From assembly GCA_034411995.1 (NCBI GenBank), contig DAOUME010000011.1:134138-198137 (forward strand): 64,000 nt of DNA, written 5' to 3'. Shown here piece by piece: positions 60,452 through 64,000 of the stretch (the stretch's first letter is position 1; the number at the start of each line of letters is the position of its first letter). The notes beneath the pieces were generated by a model. That model searched no databases. It had not been told where the DNA came from and saw only the letters and a program-made list of their open reading frames with translations. Both the position numbers and the translations under genes were made by a program. This DNA comes from JAUVXJ01 sp034411995. Its GTDB lineage: Bacteria; Chloroflexota; Anaerolineae; UBA7937; B3-Chlor.

Positions 60452-62038
60452 TTAGCCCGCCAGTTTCGCCATGTTATGGGCTATGCAGAGCAAGCCCCAC
60501 TCGATCCTGACCTTCTCTAGCCCGCGGAGCATGAATCGTCGGAAGCCCCAGTTGTGTTTCAACCGTCCGAAGACACTCTCGACTTCAACACCACGCCTGG
60601 CCCGCAGTCGTTGGCCTTCCTCTGAAAGCAGATTGCGCCGTGCCTGTTCCCGATAGGCCATAAGGGGCATGCTCACGTGCAGTTGGCGATTGCCCGTGGC
60701 GCAGGTACATTGCGCTTTGGCGGGACACCCGGAGCAGTCCGGACATTCATACAACCGTCGTTGGCTCGAGTACCCATGGGCGGCGGGGACGCTACGGGTT
60801 CCACGGTAGGAGAGGCGCCTGCCCTGAGGGCAGATGAATTCATCCTCTTCGGCGTCGTAGGGCCAGTTCTCCACACGATAGATTTGCTTGCGCCAACTCC
60901 GTTTCTGTTCCCGGTCGAAAATGGGATACTGTTAGGAGCAGTCGAAAATGGGATACTTGACAAAGCTCTGAACGCCTACATGCTCCAGGTAGGCGTAGTT
61001 CTCTTCACTCCCATAGCCAGCATCGGCCACTACCCGGGGCGGCAACGCCTGATACTGCTCCACACTCTCCAAATGCGGGATGAGACACGCGCCGTCCGAC
61101 GCTTGCTGATGCACACTGTACCCCACGACGAACTGGTTCTCCGTCCCCATTTGTACGTTGTAGGCCGGTTTGAGCTCCCCGGTCTGCAACCGATCTTCCT
61201 TCATACGCATGAAGGTCGCATCTTCGTCGGTCTTGGCATAGCTGTTCCGCCCAGCCAGCGTGGCTTCCTGTTGCTCGTACCGTTCCAGGCGGGGCAGATA
61301 CTCCTTCTCCAACGTCCGTACCGCCTTGGCCAACGGCTTGTTCTGTGGCTCTTCCTTCAGCCGCTCGTTCAACCGCCCAATTCTTGAGGCCAGGTCAGCG
61401 CTGTCCAACTCCCCACTCCCCCGACCTCCCAGCTCCTCCAGATCGTCGTCTCCGTACTCCGCTTGCTCCTCCTCGTTTACCCGCTCGATCTCGTCCAGCA
61501 ACGCCTCTATCTTTCCCCGCAGCTGCGTCCGGTACCGCCGCACACTCTTCCCCCATACCCACCGGTACCGGTTCGCATTGGCCTCCACCTTCGTCCCATC
61601 TACAAAGTACGTCTCCATCTTGACGTACCCTTCGGCAATCAGATACCCCAGTACCTCCGCGAACACCTCCTCGATCACACCCTTCATCGTGCTGCCCCGA
61701 AACCGGTTCAACGTCCGAAAGTCCGGCCGGTTCCCCCCAGCTAACCACATAAAGTTCACGTTCTCCCGTAACGCCTTGGCGATTTGCCGCGACGAGAAAA
61801 TGCGCTGACTGTACGCATACACCAGCACCTTCAGCATCATCCGAGGGTGATAGCTGCTCGTTCCCCCTCCCTTGTACCGCCGCAGCAGCGGCCCCAGATC
61901 CAACCCATCGATCACTCGATTCACCACCCGCACCAGATGGTCCTCCGGGATCAACTCCTCCAGGCTCGTCGGAAGCATCATCTGCGCCTGACTGTACGGC
62001 TTGAATGTGACCCGCTCGTGTCCTTTTCTCTTCATCAT
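60452..62038 (-). pseudogene. IS1182-like transposase with an in-frame stop
   Basis: A DDE transposase with an N-terminal DUF772-like part (LIPEDHLVRVVNRVIDGLDL; SYHPRMMLKVLVYAYSQR), a central YFVDGTKVEANANRY motif and a C-terminal part (RGVEVESVFGRLKHNWGF). The two parts are in the same frame (528 codons in all) but are split by TAA at 60932-60934. The stop lies in an in-frame 27-base insert in which GTATCCCATTTTCGAC occurs twice. The product is likely inactive, unless the stop is read through. Confidence 0.88.
60918..60960 (-). repeat. 16-base direct repeat around the transposase stop
   Basis: GTATCCCATTTTCGAC occurs twice, 11 bases apart (TGCTCCTAACA between), giving a 27-base in-frame tandem insertion that introduces the stop codon. 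Confidence 0.85.
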
Positions 62039-62399
62039 GTGCTTAGTCTAACACCCAACCTCCACAAAGAAAAGAGGTCGCCTACTTGCTTTTGGGACAG
62101 CCCCTTTTTCGTGCTGAGGGATCGGGAGAACCACGGTCACTTTCTCCACCTATGAATGGGTGGTACGGCGACCTCCGGCGGTCCCCAGTATTGGGCCTGA
62201 TCAGGCTACCCATGCCAGCGCCAGCGGGTAGCATGGCCTCTTGCGCGTCGAGCCGATTTGCTCCTCAACCCTTCACCTCGGGGGTGCGCTGCGGTTGGTG
62301 GGGGTGCTCGGGGTGATCTCGCTTGGCGCACCCGGTAGAGACTTTCGATCGCGGGGGCCACGGGAGCAGAGGACGGTTTGGCCAATCCGGTGCCATGAG

Positions 62400-62428
62400 A
62401 GAGCCCGATTGCTAGGGCTCTTCTTCTT
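62400..62428 (+). terminator. Intrinsic terminator in the intergenic region
   Basis: AGAGCCC - GATTGCTA - GGGCTCT, followed by TCTTCTT. No plus-strand gene ends just before it; it may once have ended the operon now split by the IS. Confidence 0.65.
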
Positions 62429-62550
62429 GCCCAGGGGAGCGCTTACGCGCTTACGACCTGGGCGTGAATGCCCCTAAAGGTTGCCCTGAGGAGAGCCCAG
62501 AAGCTGAGGTTTACCTTAAATCGCGACTAGTTTCATCCACATACCGTCAT

Positions 62551-62583
62551 TTTGGACCAGATTTGGACCTGATTTTGACTTTG
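62551..62583 (+). promoter_or_regulatory. Three phased 11-base direct repeats upstream of the second cytochrome
   Basis: TTTGGACCAGA, TTTGGACCTGA and TTTTGACTTTG follow each other without gaps. An 11-base phase puts them on one face of the helix, as in OmpR/PhoB-type operators. They lie about 180 bases upstream of the cytochrome start. Confidence 0.45.
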
Positions 62584-62763
62584 CTGTGGTACACTATTGG
62601 CGATATGGGTGCGGGCATGTGACGGCGGGTCCAGGCGGCAGAGCGTGCGTCTGCCGGGTGACTTGACGTCAGAGCGAACGGATCAGAGACGAGTTGCCCC
62701 TCGGTGGATTCGAGGTTACGGATCTGCCCAGGGGCATAATATATGGTAGAGGGGCTATTGAAC

Positions 62764-63750
62764 CATGTCGGGGAAGCGTACGGTAGTGATCGCCGTGCTG
62801 CTGGGCGTAGTGGTCGTCGGCGGAGTGGGGGCGATTGGTCTGTGGACGTATCACGAGCAACCTCAATTCTGCGCCACCTGCCACATCATGGATGCCTATC
62901 TGGGGCCGCTGCCCATGCGGAACAGGGTGTGACCTGCCTGAACTGCCACGAGCCCACGACGCAGCAGCAGATGGACGAGTTGGTGGCGTACGTGCAGGGT
63001 GACTTCACGGTCTCTCTGGAGCAGCGCCAGTTCTCCGATGACTTTTGCTTCGACTGCCATCTGCCCAACCAACATACGAGTTATGACGAGGTGATCCAGC
63101 TAACGGCGGGGATGGAGCTGAACCCTCACGATTCTCACCTGGGGGAGCTGGATTGTGACCTCTGCCATAAGATGCACAGGGCCTCAGAGGATTACTGTGC
63201 GCAGTGCCACGGAGCGGTGGCGACGGGGCCAGGCTGGACGACGGAGGTGACGACTACTGCGGAGGTGCAGGTATGGGCTCCGGACATGGATTGTTCCGTT
63301 TGTCACGTCATGGACCCGTACTTTGACTCGTTGCAGGATCCTAACCTGCTGGCGTCTGCCCACGCCCAAGAGGGGTTGGAGTGCCTGGACTGCCATAATG
63401 ATCAGGAGGAGCTGCAGCAGGTACATGAGCAGGCGGTTCCCGGCAAGCCCGTAAGAAAGCTGACGGTCGAGATGGACTTTTGCTTGGATTGTCACGTGGC
63501 CAGCGAGCATACTAGCTACGAAGAGGTCATCGCGCGCACCGCGGACTACGTCATAGATGATCAGAACATCAACCCGCACGACCCCCATCCGGATTCGGAA
63601 GTAGTGGGGCAACTTCAGTGTTCCATGTGCCACAAGATGCACGAAGAGTCGCCGCTGATCAACGGCTGCTACGGCTGCCACCATTCGGGCACCCTTGAGA
63701 GCTGCATTGAGTGTCATGCGAGCGCGGCGCCGGTGGTGACTGATGACTGA
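62764..63750 (+). pseudogene. Second multihaem cytochrome c copy, frameshifted by a 25-base deletion
   Basis: Close paralogue of 54738-55610. The anchor and the first haem motif (QFCATCHIMDAYL) are in one frame, which ends at a TGA soon after; the rest, with ten CXXCH motifs, continues in another frame. Compared with the first copy, 25 bases are missing right after TATCTGG, which explains the shift. Without it the protein would have 11 haem motifs; the last two (CYGCH, CIECH) have no match in copy 1. The deletion may be real or an assembly error; if real, the gene is inactive unless the downstream frame has its own start and export signal. Confidence 0.85.
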
Positions 63751-63928
63751 AGGTCGAATGGCTGTTTGTGCCGATCCGAGATAGCCAGCTTGGCCAATGA
63801 TTCTCAGGTCAGTGCGGTGTACTGGGCTGGTGGTTTGCTGACAGCGGGGTGACGGGTGGGCCCCAGGTCGTGCCAAGGGCACGATTTGGGTGTACTGCAG
63901 TCAGGATCCTTCAGGAAGGGAGGAAAAG

Positions 63929-64000
63929 ATGAGTAACGAAGAGGAAAGCGAAAAAGGAGTATCACGAAGTCAGTTCATGAAGGAGAAAGAAATGGCAGAG
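63929..64000 (+). CDS. N-terminus of a gene cut by the window end, probably a second flavoprotein
   Basis: Twenty-four codons only. ATG at 63929 is preceded by GGGAGG; a second in-frame ATG at 63992 has AAGGAG upstream. The peptide includes SRSQFMKE and ends with KEMAE, similar to GEFVKEDKMGE at the start region of the flavoprotein at 55813, which also has several in-frame ATGs. It follows the second cytochrome exactly as in the first module. Confidence 0.6.
   Translation, partial: MSNEEESEKGVSRSQFMKEKEMAE

Larger units (their letters stand above)
60362..62106 (-). mobile_element. IS1182-like insertion sequence with matched terminal inverted repeats
   Basis: Terminal inverted repeats AAGGGGCTGTCCCGAAAG (60362-60379) and, on the opposite strand, AAGGGGCTGTCCCAAAAG (62089-62106) match at 17 of 18 positions. 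They enclose one transposase gene on the minus strand. No clear target duplication was found. It separates tatA from the second cytochrome copy. Confidence 0.9.
62107..62763. other. Intergenic region between the IS and the second cytochrome copy
   Basis: No credible gene. It contains a terminator-like hairpin at 62400-62428 and three phased 11-base repeats at 62551-62583. Other short frames lack ribosome sites. Confidence 0.5.

Overview
This 64 kb window is GC-rich bacterial DNA whose gene content fits an uncultured anaerobic or facultative member of the Chloroflexota (Anaerolineae-like). The evidence is a FMN-riboswitch-controlled RibXY-type flavin importer, many membrane-anchored proteins with Thr/Pro-rich linkers, CpXC-domain and DUF3795 proteins, a VOR/KOR-type 2-oxoacid:ferredoxin oxidoreductase, and a bifunctional FBP aldolase/phosphatase paired with a PPDK-like enzyme. 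Many promoters match the housekeeping sigma consensus (TTGACA, 16-18 bp, TATAAT). No rRNA, tRNA or CRISPR array was recognised. The taxonomic placement is inference.

Layout. 1-8 kb: surface functions (GT-C-like membrane protein, Wzz-like chain-length protein, LysM protein, three small Thr/Pro-linker membrane proteins) and an AmmeMemoRadiSam-type radical SAM enzyme. 8-11 kb: a probable riboflavin ABC importer behind an FMN riboswitch with a visible terminator and anti-terminator. 11-22 kb: pyrimidine synthesis (PyrK, PyrD, a PyrF-PyrE fusion, PyrB behind an attenuator) interrupted by a PPDK-like enzyme, a guanylate-kinase-like protein, a receiver-like protein and an HD protein. 22-31.6 kb: HD hydrolase, a protein with four cyclic-nucleotide-binding domains and an external domain, FBP aldolase/phosphatase, DUF3795, ClpC and RadA. 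31.6-39 kb: two toroid-fold paralogues, a three-gene winged-helix/PLD-like cassette, a LexA-controlled operon of unknown function, lexA and a CpXC protein. 39-50 kb: MBL hydrolase, the ferredoxin oxidoreductase operon and a 2052-residue SecA. 50-54.6 kb: a strongly promoted ORF-free region (candidate structured RNA), then a sensor kinase and response regulators. 54.7-64 kb: a respiratory module (nine-haem cytochrome, Tat-exported flavoprotein, Fe-S protein, lipoprotein, TatA), an interrupted IS1182-like element, then a second, frameshifted copy of the cytochrome followed by the beginning of another reading frame.

How the parts may work together. The kinase/regulator pair lies directly upstream of the respiratory module and could control it. 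TatA fits with the Tat-type signal on the flavoprotein. The ferredoxin oxidoreductase, PPDK-like enzyme and FBP aldolase/phosphatase suggest 2-oxoacid metabolism feeding gluconeogenesis. lexA and the operon after it share LexA boxes placed inside their promoters.

The strongest novelty candidates are: SecA with about 12 tandem 63-residue repeats inserted in its helical region; the ~600 nt ORF-free transcript region at 50.36-51.0 kb; the SOS-controlled operon; the four-cNMP transmembrane protein; and the duplicated cytochrome/flavoprotein module.
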